From contig NZ_SPNT01000007.1 of the NCBI RefSeq assembly GCF_004959855.1, positions 124,001-188,000 of the forward strand: DNA of 64,000 nt, given 5' to 3'. The notes under the pieces were generated by a model that searched no databases, was not told the origin of the DNA, and saw only the letters and a program-made list of their open reading frames with translations. Source of the DNA: Nitratireductor sp. XY-223. Lineage in GTDB: Bacteria > Pseudomonadota > Alphaproteobacteria > Rhizobiales > Rhizobiaceae. Positions 8,461 through 17,041 of this stretch are shown here, piece by piece. Position numbers and translations under genes: made by a program. Every line of letters begins with the position of its first letter. Position 1 is the first letter of the stretch.

Positions 8461-10431
8461 TCAGGCGACGGCTCGCGGTTCGGCGCTCGGCCGTTCCGTC
8501 CCAGCCTTCTCAGCAAAGGCTTGGTGCCAGAGCTGCGTTGATATGATTCCGACCATCGCCATGTTGTCGCGCGTGCCGACGGTGGGACGCTTGCGGCACT
8601 TGGCGAGCAGTTTTTCCACCGCGCCCGCATCGAAGTAACCGCCTTCCTCGATCGCTGTGCGCGACAGGCGTTCCTCGACATAGGCGGGTGCGGCGGCGGC
8701 GGTGAAACACTGGCTGTCCGGAGCCCGGTAGGGCTGTTTCGGCCGGTTGGATATGGACTGCGGCAGGATGTCCTCGACGGCCTTGCGCAGGATGTGCTTC
8801 TCACGCAGGGCACGCAGCTTCATTTGCGGCGGAATGCGCGCCGCGAACTCGACAAGCCTGTGATCGAGGAACGGGTAGCGCCCCTCCACCGAATGGGCCA
8901 TCGACATGCGATCGCCCTGCGACGACAGGATGTATCCCGGCAGAAGGAATGCGGCTTCCAGGTATTGCGATTGCGACAGCGGATGCCAGCGCCTGAAATC
9001 GTCCGGCAGGCGATCGCGCATTTCGGCGAGCGCGTCATAGTCGCCGAGTTCCCGCCGCACTTCGTGCGAAAGAAACAGCTTCGTGCCCGAAGTGGTGCGG
9101 AAGCGCGGCAGATGCGAATAGAGCGGATCGTCCAGCGCGTTGCCGCCGGCGCTGAAAAATGCGGCAAGCGATGCCTGCGACTGGTTCTGCAATTGCGGCA
9201 AATAGGGATAGAGGCGGCGGTAAAGCAGCGGGCGGAACCTGGACTCCGGCTGGCGCGCGCAGAAGCGTCGCAGCTTGGCTTCCTTGAAGATATCGTAGCC
9301 GGCAAAGACCTCGTCGGCGCCCTCTCCGGTCAGCACGACCTTGAAACCGGCCATGCGCACCAGGCCCGAGAGCCCGAACAGCGGTGCCGGCGCCGTCCGC
9401 AGGACCGGCGCTTCGGTGTGCCTGATGACCAATGGAAACGCATCCGCGATGTCGGACTGCGTACACATCAACTCCTCGTGCCGCGTCTTGAGCGCGGCGA
9501 CCATCTCCTGCTGCTGCTCGCGTTCGTCGAACTCGCCGCTCTCGAAGGTGACCGAAAATGTGCGCAGCGCCTCGGGCGTGATCTGCTTGATCGCCGCCGT
9601 GATGATCGACGAGTCGAGGCCGCCGCTGAGATAGGCGCCGACCGGTACATCCGAACGCAGCCGTATGCGCGTGGCATCGAACAGCAGCGCGCGCAGCTCC
9701 TCGGCAAGGTCGGCCTCGCTGCGATCCGCGAACGGCCCGTCGCCGTCGGCATCGGGATAATCGAGTTGCCAGTAGCGCCGAATGTTCATCCCGTCGGGCG
9801 TCGCGGTCAGCACGTGGCCGGGCGGCAGTTCGTGAATGCCCTTGAAGGCGGTGCGCGGCGCCAGAGGAAACCAGACGGTGAAAATCTGGTCGAGGGCGAA
9901 CGGATCGAGTTCCGCCTCGATGCCCGGAACCTGGAGCAGCGCCTTGACCTCGGACGCGAAATAAAGGCAGCCATTGCGCTCGGTGTAGAACAGCGGGCGC
10001 ACGCCCATGCGGTCGCGGGCGATCATCAACCGTTTCTTCGGCGCGTCCCAGATGGCAAAGCTGAAATCGCCGTTGAGGTCGTCGACGCAATCGAGACCCT
10101 TCTCTCGGTAGAGGTTCAGGATAACTTCGGTGTCGGAGCTGGTGCGGAACGCGTGGCCCCTCTGCTCGAGCTCCTGCCGCAATTCGATGTGGTTGAATAT
10201 CTCGCCGTTGAAGATCAGCCAGATCGACTCGTCGGCGCTGGCCATCGGCTGTGCGCCACCGGCAATGTCGATGATGCTCAGGCGCGCGTGCCCGAGACCG
10301 ACGCCGGGCAGCACACGCGTGGCGCGGGCATCCGGGCCCCGGTGGGCGATCGCGCCGACCATGCCTTCTAGCAATTTGGCCTTCGGCACCGGTGTGACCG
10401 GTGTACCGAGATAGCCGGCGATGCCGCACAT
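8461..10431 (-). CDS. asnB: Asparagine synthase (glutamine-hydrolysing) family amidotransferase
   Basis: The 656-residue protein starts MCGIAGYLGTP. After Met removal the N-terminal Cys is the Ntn glutaminase nucleophile. This fixes the start at 10431, and the ten residues upstream in frame are not coding. An N-terminal class II amidotransferase domain (residues 1 to ~210) is followed by an ATP-pyrophosphatase domain with YLSGGLDSSIITAAI. VVLTGEGADEVFAGYDIF and the LPGYILSSQGDRMSMAHSVEGRYPFLDH segment complete the AsnB synthetase fold. It adenylates a carboxylate and amidates it with glutamine-derived ammonia. In a cluster with ACP and ligase, it probably amidates a pathway intermediate rather than aspartate, as in exopolysaccharide and exosortase-linked loci. 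It leads the ACP-ligase-NadE-deacetylase run. Confidence 0.9.
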   Translation of the reverse strand: MCGIAGYLGTPVTPVPKAKLLEGMVGAIAHRGPDARATRVLPGVGLGHARLSIIDIAGGAQPMASADESIWLIFNGEIFNHIELRQELEQRGHAFRTSSDTEVILNLYREKGLDCVDDLNGDFSFAIWDAPKKRLMIARDRMGVRPLFYTERNGCLYFASEVKALLQVPGIEAELDPFALDQIFTVWFPLAPRTAFKGIHELPPGHVLTATPDGMNIRRYWQLDYPDADGDGPFADRSEADLAEELRALLFDATRIRLRSDVPVGAYLSGGLDSSIITAAIKQITPEALRTFSVTFESGEFDEREQQQEMVAALKTRHEELMCTQSDIADAFPLVIRHTEAPVLRTAPAPLFGLSGLVRMAGFKVVLTGEGADEVFAGYDIFKEAKLRRFCARQPESRFRPLLYRRLYPYLPQLQNQSQASLAAFFSAGGNALDDPLYSHLPRFRTTSGTKLFLSHEVRRELGDYDALAEMRDRLPDDFRRWHPLSQSQYLEAAFLLPGYILSSQGDRMSMAHSVEGRYPFLDHRLVEFAARIPPQMKLRALREKHILRKAVEDILPQSISNRPKQPYRAPDSQCFTAAAAPAYVEERLSRTAIEEGGYFDAGAVEKLLAKCRKRPTVGTRDNMAMVGIISTQLWHQAFAEKAGTERPSAEPRAVA

Positions 10432-10568
10432 CGCACGCCTCCAACCGCCGGTTTTACGCACACAACGTCGATCGGCCGAACCGGCGGGGCGGCACGATCG
10501 CGGTTACACTCCGCGCCAAACTGGCACAAAAAGGTTGCAAATCCGTTCACTTGGGCCGGAAAGCTTAA

Positions 10569-10599
10569 TCTATTCGAAAATCGCGATGTCTATTCGAAA
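10569..10599. repeat. Pair of 11-base direct repeats upstream of asnB
   Basis: TCTATTCGAAA occurs at 10569-10579 and again at 10589-10599, one copy every 20 bases. The second copy overlaps the 3' end of the GNAT-like gene. Two helical turns of spacing upstream of the asnB operon would suit a tandem regulator site, but no regulator is adjacent. Confidence 0.3.
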
Positions 10600-11753
10600 C
10601 GGTCGCCGATGAGCCTGATCCAGGATTCTGCGGCAAGGCCGGTGATGAAGGCATCGCCCGAGTCGACGGCGGCCTGGATGTCCGGATTTTTGGTGTGGAT
10701 GACGGTCGACGCATTGCACAGGAAAAAGGCCCTTTGCCGCATCAACGGCGCGATGGTGCGCGGCATGACGCGTCCGCGGACAGCGACAGCCCCGGTTTCG
10801 CGTGCATGATCGAGCAGGCTGGCGACGACGGTTGCCTCGGCTTTCGGGCTGGAAAGCACCTGAAGGACCCAGGCCATGCCACCGGGACGCGCGAAATAGA
10901 CGTGGCAGCCGAGCAGCTTGCCGCTTGGCGACTGCACGACATGACTGCGCATCTCGCCGTGCCGCTGCTTGCGGCCGGCGTGCCGCAGCGTCCATTCGAG
11001 CGTGCCCTCATCCCAATCCGGATGGAGGCCATAGTGCTTCGACAGTTCGAGAAGGTGAGCGATCAGGTCCCTGCCTTCAATTTCCTTGCGGCTGTATTTC
11101 CTCGGCTTGTCATCCGATCCGAACAGCGCACTGTGGTAGAGCGGCCCGGCGGCCGAATCCGTCAGGGAGGCGACCGGGCGCAACACGCGGGCGGCCTTGA
11201 ACCGCTCAGCAAGGGCGGCGGCGGCAAATCCCGCCGGGCGGAACACCCGAATCCACTGCAGGCTGTATCGCGGCAAGGCGCGGTCGCCCATCTGCTCCCA
11301 CATGCCCATGGAGATGTCGTTGGCGGTCTCGCTGATGGAAAGATCCTGCGGTCCGGAACGGACCGACCGCAAAAGCCGCGCGCCGGCGAGCGGATTCTCC
11401 ACCGGGTTGTCCACCATCAGGGAGCCCGCAACGGCCGCACGCACCGGGTTGCCGTCAAGCAGCATCGGGGCCGGAAGCACGCCGATAAACCCGCCGACCG
11501 CGCCTTTTTGGTCGATATAGACCCGCGAGGGCATATCCGCGTCGAAGCGCGGATGGTTCAGGAAAATTTCTTCGAGATAGGACGCAAGCGAAGCCGGCGC
11601 GGCTTCCTTGCGGTGCATCAGGATCCTCTGATAGAGCGCTGCCACGGCTGGAATGTCAGCCGGCTCAATCGGCCGGATGTCGGCAGTGCGATCGGGCGCG
11701 TCCTGCGCAGGCTCCGGTCTGCCCGAATTCCCCTGTTTTCCTGTTTGCAGCAA
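10590..11753 (-). CDS. GNAT-like acetyltransferase-fold protein
   Basis: This 387-residue protein starts with IRPIEPADIPAVAALYQRIL, a typical GNAT beginning, and continues with VYIDQKGAVGGFIGVLPAPMLLDGNPVRAAVAGSLMVD, which corresponds to the central acetyl-CoA binding strands. The rest of the chain is a second, poorly conserved lobe, so it may be a double-GNAT or FemAB-like acyltransferase. It is 158 bases upstream of asnB and on the same strand. It is probably part of the same pathway, transferring an acyl group, possibly from the ACP or CoA thioester made by the ligase. I do not recognise a characterised homolog. The substrate is unknown. Confidence 0.6.
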   Translation of the reverse strand: MLQTGKQGNSGRPEPAQDAPDRTADIRPIEPADIPAVAALYQRILMHRKEAAPASLASYLEEIFLNHPRFDADMPSRVYIDQKGAVGGFIGVLPAPMLLDGNPVRAAVAGSLMVDNPVENPLAGARLLRSVRSGPQDLSISETANDISMGMWEQMGDRALPRYSLQWIRVFRPAGFAAAALAERFKAARVLRPVASLTDSAAGPLYHSALFGSDDKPRKYSRKEIEGRDLIAHLLELSKHYGLHPDWDEGTLEWTLRHAGRKQRHGEMRSHVVQSPSGKLLGCHVYFARPGGMAWVLQVLSSPKAEATVVASLLDHARETGAVAVRGRVMPRTIAPLMRQRAFFLCNASTVIHTKNPDIQAAVDSGDAFITGLAAESWIRLIGDRFE

Positions 11754-11849
11754 TCTTCGTATCCTGATTGGCGGGACATAGCCTGGCTACGCCCAAACGC
11801 TTCGGGATCGTCTCAATCTCCCATTAAATTGTGGTTAAGTCGCTGTCCC

Positions 11850-14800
11850 TCAGGCCTTCGAGCCGCTTCGATGCACCTGCCGCCTGGCCGTGAAAAGGCC
11901 GCGCACGTCCTCGGTGATGGCCAAAAGGACGGGTACCAGCAGCAGCATCAGGGCCGTCGCGAATATCTCGCCATAGGCCAGGGAAACAGCGGCCGGGATG
12001 AGATACTGCGCCTGTTCCGAGGTCTCCGTCAGCAGCGGCGTCAGACCGATCACCGTCGTCGCCGTGGTCAGGAAAATCGCCTGGAAACGTCCGGTTCCGG
12101 CATCAAAGAGCGCCTCCCGCGGGGATAATCCTGCCTCGCGCCCCTGATTGTAACGGGTAATCATCACCAGGCTGTCATTGACGACAACGCCGGTCAGCGC
12201 CAGCATGCCGAAGAGCGAAAGCAGCGACAGCGGGATATCCATAATCAGGTGGCCCATGGCGGCGCCGACAAACCCGAAAGGAACGATGGCGAGGATGACG
12301 AAAGGCTGCCAATAGGATTTCAGCGGCACCGCCATCAACACGTAGATGAGCACCGCCGCCAGCAACAGGGCACGCTTCATACCGCCCCTTATCTCGCCCA
12401 TTTCTTCCAGTTCGCCGGCCTTTTCGATCCGCACGCTCGGGTATCGCGCCGCCAGCCCGGGCACGAGTTGCTCGAACACCGCCTGGCCGACTTCTTCCGG
12501 AGCGACCGCGGACCGGTCGATCGACGCGGCAATGGTATTGACGCGCTTGCCGTTCTGCCTGTGGATGGTGCCGGCGACATAGCCGCTGCTGATTTCGGCG
12601 ACCGAGGTCAGCGGTATCCAGCGGCCGTTCTTGCTGCGAACCCGGGTCTGCATGAGGTCGTCGACCGTATCGCGCGCACTGCCGGCGTTCTGAACCAGGA
12701 CCCGAAGTTCGGTCCCGTTGCGGTTGACCTTCTGCACTTCCGCGCCGCCGAAGGAAAAGCCGATCTGCGAGGCCAGGGTCTGGGCGTCGAAACCGAGATT
12801 GCGGGCCTCCGGCCGCACCTTGATTTCCAGTTGCGGCTGGCCGGATGACATGCTGTCGCGAATATTGCTCACGCCCTCGATCCGGCCGAGGAAAGCCTGC
12901 GCTTCCTCGCTGGCACGCTGCAGCAATTCGACATCTTTCGAGAACAGGCGCAGCCTGAAACCGCCGGCCAGTTCCTCCGACCCGGTAAACTGCAGCTCCG
13001 TCGCGCCCTCGACCTGACCCGTGCGTTCGCGCCACGCGTTCAGGACATCGAGGATCCCCACGTCGGGACGCTCGGCGACCGGCGTCAGTTCGGCATAAAT
13101 TTCCGCCGACCCCGCATCCGAAATTATCAGGAACGTCGTGCGGATCGGAGGGCGGTCAAGAGCGTGACGCTCTTGCAGTTCCTCGTTCAATGCGGCGCCG
13201 ATGGCATCGATGCGCTCGATCTGCGCCCTGGTGAGCTGAAACGGCGCCCGTGCGTCCATCTTGAGGCTGACAGTGATGATCTGCCCTGGCACGTCCGGGA
13301 AGAACACGGTCTTGACCTTGCCGAGGCCGATCAGTCCGAGGCCCAGCGTGCCGGCGGCAACAAACAGGATCAGCGTGGCGTAGCGGTGCCGGACCGCGCC
13401 CTTGAGCAGCGGCGCGTAGATCCGGTCGCGAAACCAGGCAAGGCCCCCCCGCGCAAAGTTCTGGACTCCGCCCCAAAGCCGCGCAAGCACAAAGCGCCGT
13501 TCGCGATCCAGCTTCATTGCGGCAAGATGGGCCGGCAGTATGAACTTGCTTTCGATGAGCGAGAAGATCAGCGCGAGGATCACCATGCCCGAAAAGCCGG
13601 CCAGCACCTTGCCGAGCGGATTGTCGAGAAGCAGCATCGGAAAAAAGGCGGCAATGGTGGTCAGCACACCGAACACCGTCGCGACGGCGACCTTGGCCAC
13701 GCCGTCCTCCGTGCCGCGGATCGGGTCGGGATTGCGCTGCCTTTCCTCGTAGACGCTCTCGCCCACGACCACCGCGTCGTCGACGAGGATGCCGAGCGCG
13801 AGGATCAGGCCGAAGGTTGTCACGTCATTGAGCGAATAATCGACCCATTTCGACCCGGCGACCGCAAGCGCACCCATGACCGATACCGGGATCCCCATGG
13901 CCACCCAGAACGCCAGTCCCAGATTCAGGAACAGCGACAGGATCAGGACGACCAGAAGCAATCCCTGGATGCCGTTGTTGCGCAGCAGCTTGAGACGGTC
14001 GGAGATGTAGTGCGACGAATCTCCCCACACCGAAATGCTGACGCCGGGCGGCAGTTGCGGCTCGAAATCCCGGACCACATCGCCGACCACCTCGGATATG
14101 CGCAGCAGGTTCTCCTTGCGGCCGACGAGCACCTCCATGCCGGCGGTCGGAGCGCTATTGAAGCGGAAGAGATAGTCGCCTTCCCTAACGGTGTCGCGGA
14201 TGGCGCTGATATCGCCGAGCAGGATGGACGTGCCGTCGGCACGCTCGATCACCGGTATCTGCGCATACTCTGTCGAGAAACGTGCGCGGTCGTCGGCCCT
14301 CAAGAAAATATTGCCGCCCAGCGTGCGCAGCGTGCCGGCCTGGAAGTCGAGAGAACTGGCCTGTATCAAGCCGACGACATCGGCGACCGTCAGGTTGAAC
14401 CGCTGCAGCGTGCGCGGCTCCACCTCGATGCGCATCTCGCGATCGTGCAGGCCCCAGACATTGAGGCGGGACAGTTCCGGTTTCGCCAGCAGTTCCTCGC
14501 GGAAACGCTCGGCGAGCGTCTGCAGCGTCGACGGATCGGTGTCGCCGTGAATGTTGACGTAAAGTGCCGGGAAATCGTAGCCGCTGGTTTCGATGACCGG
14601 CCGCTTGACCGAGGCCGGCAGGTCGGACAAGGCGTCAATCCGGAGGCGAACCTTGTCCAGCAGCTTCTGCAGGTCCTGCCCGCCGGCGCGGCGGACCGTT
14701 ACCGTCGAACCGTCGTTGTTCGACTGCGAAGTGACGCTGCGCACGCCCTCGAGCCCCTCCAGCGCCTTCTCGATCTTGCGGGTGACCAGCTCGTCCACTT

Positions 14801-14975
14801 GCGCGGCCGGCGCGTCGCGATATTCGGTAGTGATGAAGATGCTGTCGGGCGGAACACGGGGAAATCCCTCGATCCGGATCGACAGCGCCGTCATGGTGCC
14901 GACGAACAGTATGAACAGCATCAGGAGATTGGCTGCCACCGGGTTGCGTATGAACCATCCTGTCAGCGCATGCAT
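11850..14975 (-). CDS. RND-family efflux transporter inner-membrane permease
   Basis: The 1041-residue protein has the full hydrophobe/amphiphile efflux RND architecture. TM1 lies near the N-terminus (PVAANLLMLFILFVGTMTAL), followed by a first large periplasmic loop. The TM2-6 block includes ILALGILVDDAVVVGESVYEE (the TM4 Asp-Asp of the proton relay). After a second periplasmic loop come the TM7-12 block with VILAIVPFGFVGAAMGHL and the LFGMLALTGVVVNDSLVMI helix. It expels compounds from periplasm or membrane by proton antiport, together with the adaptor encoded 3 bases upstream. No outer-membrane channel gene is present, so a shared TolC-type protein is presumed. The divergent TetR gene and the operator between them indicate repression relieved by a ligand. 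Confidence 0.93.
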   Translation of the reverse strand: MHALTGWFIRNPVAANLLMLFILFVGTMTALSIRIEGFPRVPPDSIFITTEYRDAPAAQVDELVTRKIEKALEGLEGVRSVTSQSNNDGSTVTVRRAGGQDLQKLLDKVRLRIDALSDLPASVKRPVIETSGYDFPALYVNIHGDTDPSTLQTLAERFREELLAKPELSRLNVWGLHDREMRIEVEPRTLQRFNLTVADVVGLIQASSLDFQAGTLRTLGGNIFLRADDRARFSTEYAQIPVIERADGTSILLGDISAIRDTVREGDYLFRFNSAPTAGMEVLVGRKENLLRISEVVGDVVRDFEPQLPPGVSISVWGDSSHYISDRLKLLRNNGIQGLLLVVLILSLFLNLGLAFWVAMGIPVSVMGALAVAGSKWVDYSLNDVTTFGLILALGILVDDAVVVGESVYEERQRNPDPIRGTEDGVAKVAVATVFGVLTTIAAFFPMLLLDNPLGKVLAGFSGMVILALIFSLIESKFILPAHLAAMKLDRERRFVLARLWGGVQNFARGGLAWFRDRIYAPLLKGAVRHRYATLILFVAAGTLGLGLIGLGKVKTVFFPDVPGQIITVSLKMDARAPFQLTRAQIERIDAIGAALNEELQERHALDRPPIRTTFLIISDAGSAEIYAELTPVAERPDVGILDVLNAWRERTGQVEGATELQFTGSEELAGGFRLRLFSKDVELLQRASEEAQAFLGRIEGVSNIRDSMSSGQPQLEIKVRPEARNLGFDAQTLASQIGFSFGGAEVQKVNRNGTELRVLVQNAGSARDTVDDLMQTRVRSKNGRWIPLTSVAEISSGYVAGTIHRQNGKRVNTIAASIDRSAVAPEEVGQAVFEQLVPGLAARYPSVRIEKAGELEEMGEIRGGMKRALLLAAVLIYVLMAVPLKSYWQPFVILAIVPFGFVGAAMGHLIMDIPLSLLSLFGMLALTGVVVNDSLVMITRYNQGREAGLSPREALFDAGTGRFQAIFLTTATTVIGLTPLLTETSEQAQYLIPAAVSLAYGEIFATALMLLLVPVLLAITEDVRGLFTARRQVHRSGSKA

Positions 14976-14978
14976 GGA

Positions 14979-16160
14979 TCAGCTCCCCGGTTCGACGGCA
15001 CGGACCTGCTGGCCCGGCAGGAACGAGACAAGCGGTGTCGTGGCGACGCGCCAGGTCTGCTCTTCTTCGCCGGTTTCAACGACGATCCGGTCGCCGCGGC
15101 GGAACAGCACGCGCGGCTTCATGCGTTGCAACCGGTCCTGCCCGTCGATAAACCAGACATCGCCTTCCTTGGTGAGCGCCGATGCGGGGATGTTCAGGGA
15201 CGCCGGAACGGTGATGCCCGGCAGGACGACCTGCACGAAGTCGCCGGAGAGCACGGTTTCGGTCGCGGGATCGTCCACCTCCAGGAACACCTTGTACTGA
15301 CGGGTGGTTTCGTCCAGGAACCCGCCCGCCTTGCGGACCGTTGCCATGGCGATCGCCTCGCCTTGCTGATCGAGCACCCGCGCCTCCAACCCGGCAAGCG
15401 GCTTGCGCAGGAGCGCCCAGTCGCGCCCGCTGACCTCGACGGTGAGCTCAAAGGTCCGGTCGTCGACGAGCTTGACCAGCGGGTCGCCGATATTGACGGT
15501 CTGGCCGGGGCTGACGAAACGCTCCGTTACGAACCCGGAGAACGGTGCGTCGACGGTGGCGTCCTTGAGCTGCTGCATGGCCGCGGCGACCCGCGCCTCC
15601 GCTGAAACAACGGCACTTTCGGCGATCTCAAGCTGGGGCAGCCGCAGCGCCAGATCGTTCGGCGGCGTAACCTTGTTCCGCTCGTGCTCTTTCCTGGCCA
15701 GGATGTTGGCGTTCTGCGCCTTCCTCAATTCGAGACGCGCCTGCTTGAGGGCAAGTTCCGCGGCACTGAGCTCGGCGACGTAACGGCTGTCCTCGACGGT
15801 AACGAGCGTGGTGCCCGCCCCGACCCGTTCGCCGACAAGCGCGCTGTTCGTCACTTCCTGCACCCGCCCTGAAACCGCAGCGCGCAGTTGCGCCGACCAG
15901 CGGGGCCGAACCTCTGCAAAAGCCCTGATTTCTATGGTCTCGTCGCCAACGGGGCGCATTTCGACCGACACCTGCTGCAGCGGCGGCGGCTCCTTTGCCC
16001 GGGTGACGTCGACGGTGTCCTCGGCGGAAGCGAGGATCAGCAGAACCGCGCCGAAGACAAGGAGAGCGGCGATGATCCAGATCCAGCGGCGCAACGGCGA
16101 AGCGGTTTGTTCCGGACCGTCGGCGGCGCGGTCGCGCGGCGAATTGACGGGTCCGGTCAT
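14979..16160 (-). CDS. RND efflux periplasmic adaptor (membrane fusion protein)
   Basis: The 393-residue protein has one N-terminal membrane anchor (RRWIWIIAALLVFGAVLLILA, residues ~24-45). Next come a barrel-sandwich half, VSGRVQEVTNSALVGERVGAGTTLVTVED, and a coiled-coil hairpin (residues ~130-200, AALKQARLELRKA-type heptads). The return barrel-sandwich half is DAPFSGFVTERFVSPGQTVNIGDPL, followed by the beta-barrel. It bridges the RND permease to an outer-membrane channel. Permease and adaptor are co-transcribed, adaptor first. The start ATG at 16160 is 109 bases from the palindromic operator. Confidence 0.92.
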   Translation of the reverse strand: MTGPVNSPRDRAADGPEQTASPLRRWIWIIAALLVFGAVLLILASAEDTVDVTRAKEPPPLQQVSVEMRPVGDETIEIRAFAEVRPRWSAQLRAAVSGRVQEVTNSALVGERVGAGTTLVTVEDSRYVAELSAAELALKQARLELRKAQNANILARKEHERNKVTPPNDLALRLPQLEIAESAVVSAEARVAAAMQQLKDATVDAPFSGFVTERFVSPGQTVNIGDPLVKLVDDRTFELTVEVSGRDWALLRKPLAGLEARVLDQQGEAIAMATVRKAGGFLDETTRQYKVFLEVDDPATETVLSGDFVQVVLPGITVPASLNIPASALTKEGDVWFIDGQDRLQRMKPRVLFRRGDRIVVETGEEEQTWRVATTPLVSFLPGQQVRAVEPGS

Positions 16161-16269
16161 GCCCGCCCCCGCAGCCGGTAATTGTTCGACAGCTTGCCGT
16201 CAGTGTTGGTATGGAACATCTTGATTTCTTCCCGGGGGCGACAAAATATTATCTGCAAGCACCAGTGAA

Positions 16270-16283
16270 CGAACGATCGTTCG
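16270..16283. promoter_or_regulatory. TetR-type palindromic operator between efflux genes and regulator
   Basis: CGAACGATCGTTCG is a perfect 14-bp palindrome in the 158-base divergent gap between the RND adaptor and the TetR gene, 36 bases before the TetR ATG. Position and symmetry fit autoregulation and repression of the pump by the adjacent regulator. Confidence 0.75.
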
Positions 16284-16318
16284 CTCTAATTAATCACCTG
16301 CAGAAAAGGTTTCAAGGC

Positions 16319-16918
16319 ATGAATGCGCCCTCTGAAAAAAAGACAGCGCTCAAAAAGCGAAAAATGCGCATCGTCGATGCGGCGCTCGCCTGTTTTCTGG
16401 AAAACGGCTACCACCAGACCGGTGTACGCGATATCGCAAGAAAAGCCGGTATCAGCTTGGGAAACCTATATAATCACTTCTCAGGAAAAGAAGCCGTACT
16501 GGCCGAGATCGCGGCACTGGACCGCCAGGAATTGCAGCCGTTCCTGGACATGCTCTCCGATCACAGCAAGCCCGATGAAACGCTGATGCGCTTCGTTTCC
16601 GCCTATGCCGGCTATGCCGCGCATCCCGAGAATGTCGTGCTCACCGTCGAGCTGGTCAGCGAATCCGTGCACAATGCGGACATCGCGGCGCTGTTCAACG
16701 AGAACTGGGCGGCCCTCGTTGGCACCGTGAGCGATCTTTTGCGGAAAGGCGCGGCGGACGGGACTTTCCGCGAATTCGCCGATCCGCACGAGATCGCGGA
16801 ACTGATCATGGACACGCTCGAGGGGTATGCGTTGCGCAGTTATTTCGCGAACGGCGCGAACGAGAAGACCGCCCTCGATACGCTGCAGGACTTCATCCGC
16901 CACGCCATCCGCAAATAG
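16319..16918 (+). CDS. TetR/AcrR family transcriptional regulator
   Basis: The 199-residue protein has an N-terminal helix-turn-helix: RIVDAALACFLENGYHQTGVRDIARKAGISLGNLYNHF is the classic TetR DNA-binding domain, with the recognition helix at GISLGNLYNHFSGK. The alpha-helical C-terminal ligand domain follows. I place the start at the ATG at 16319 (MNAPSEKKT), because a longer reading from 16211 would run through the palindromic operator and adds residues without family similarity. The gene is divergent from the RND pump and presumably represses it and itself through the 14-bp palindrome. The inducer is unknown. Confidence 0.9.
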   Translation: MNAPSEKKTALKKRKMRIVDAALACFLENGYHQTGVRDIARKAGISLGNLYNHFSGKEAVLAEIAALDRQELQPFLDMLSDHSKPDETLMRFVSAYAGYAAHPENVVLTVELVSESVHNADIAALFNENWAALVGTVSDLLRKGAADGTFREFADPHEIAELIMDTLEGYALRSYFANGANEKTALDTLQDFIRHAIRK

Positions 16919-17041
16919 GCCGTCGACGCGCCGGTAATCGGGCCTTTTTGGCGCGTTTACGGTGCTTTTTAGTTCATTTGGCTCATGGACGCCGCCCCTC
17001 GGAATGCAGTTTCCTTTCCCAAAAAATGAGGGAGACGAAAC

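Noticed and set aside
8794-10371. 525-residue open frame on the plus strand
   Set aside because: It is antisense to asparagine synthase and has composition typical of a shadow frame.
4504-10431. Exosortase-type locus
   Set aside because: AsnB, ligase and ACP resemble it, but no exosortase, glycosyltransferase or polysaccharide export gene is in the window.
13164-15605. 813-residue open frame on the plus strand
   Set aside because: It is antisense to the RND permease and adaptor, which have complete transmembrane and domain motifs.
16211-16318. 36-residue N-terminal extension of the TetR protein
   Set aside because: It would read through the 14-bp operator and has no similarity to the TetR N-terminus. 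The ATG at 16319 fits better.
16940-16990. Terminator after the TetR gene
   Set aside because: A few T-rich runs occur, but no stem of convincing length could be drawn.
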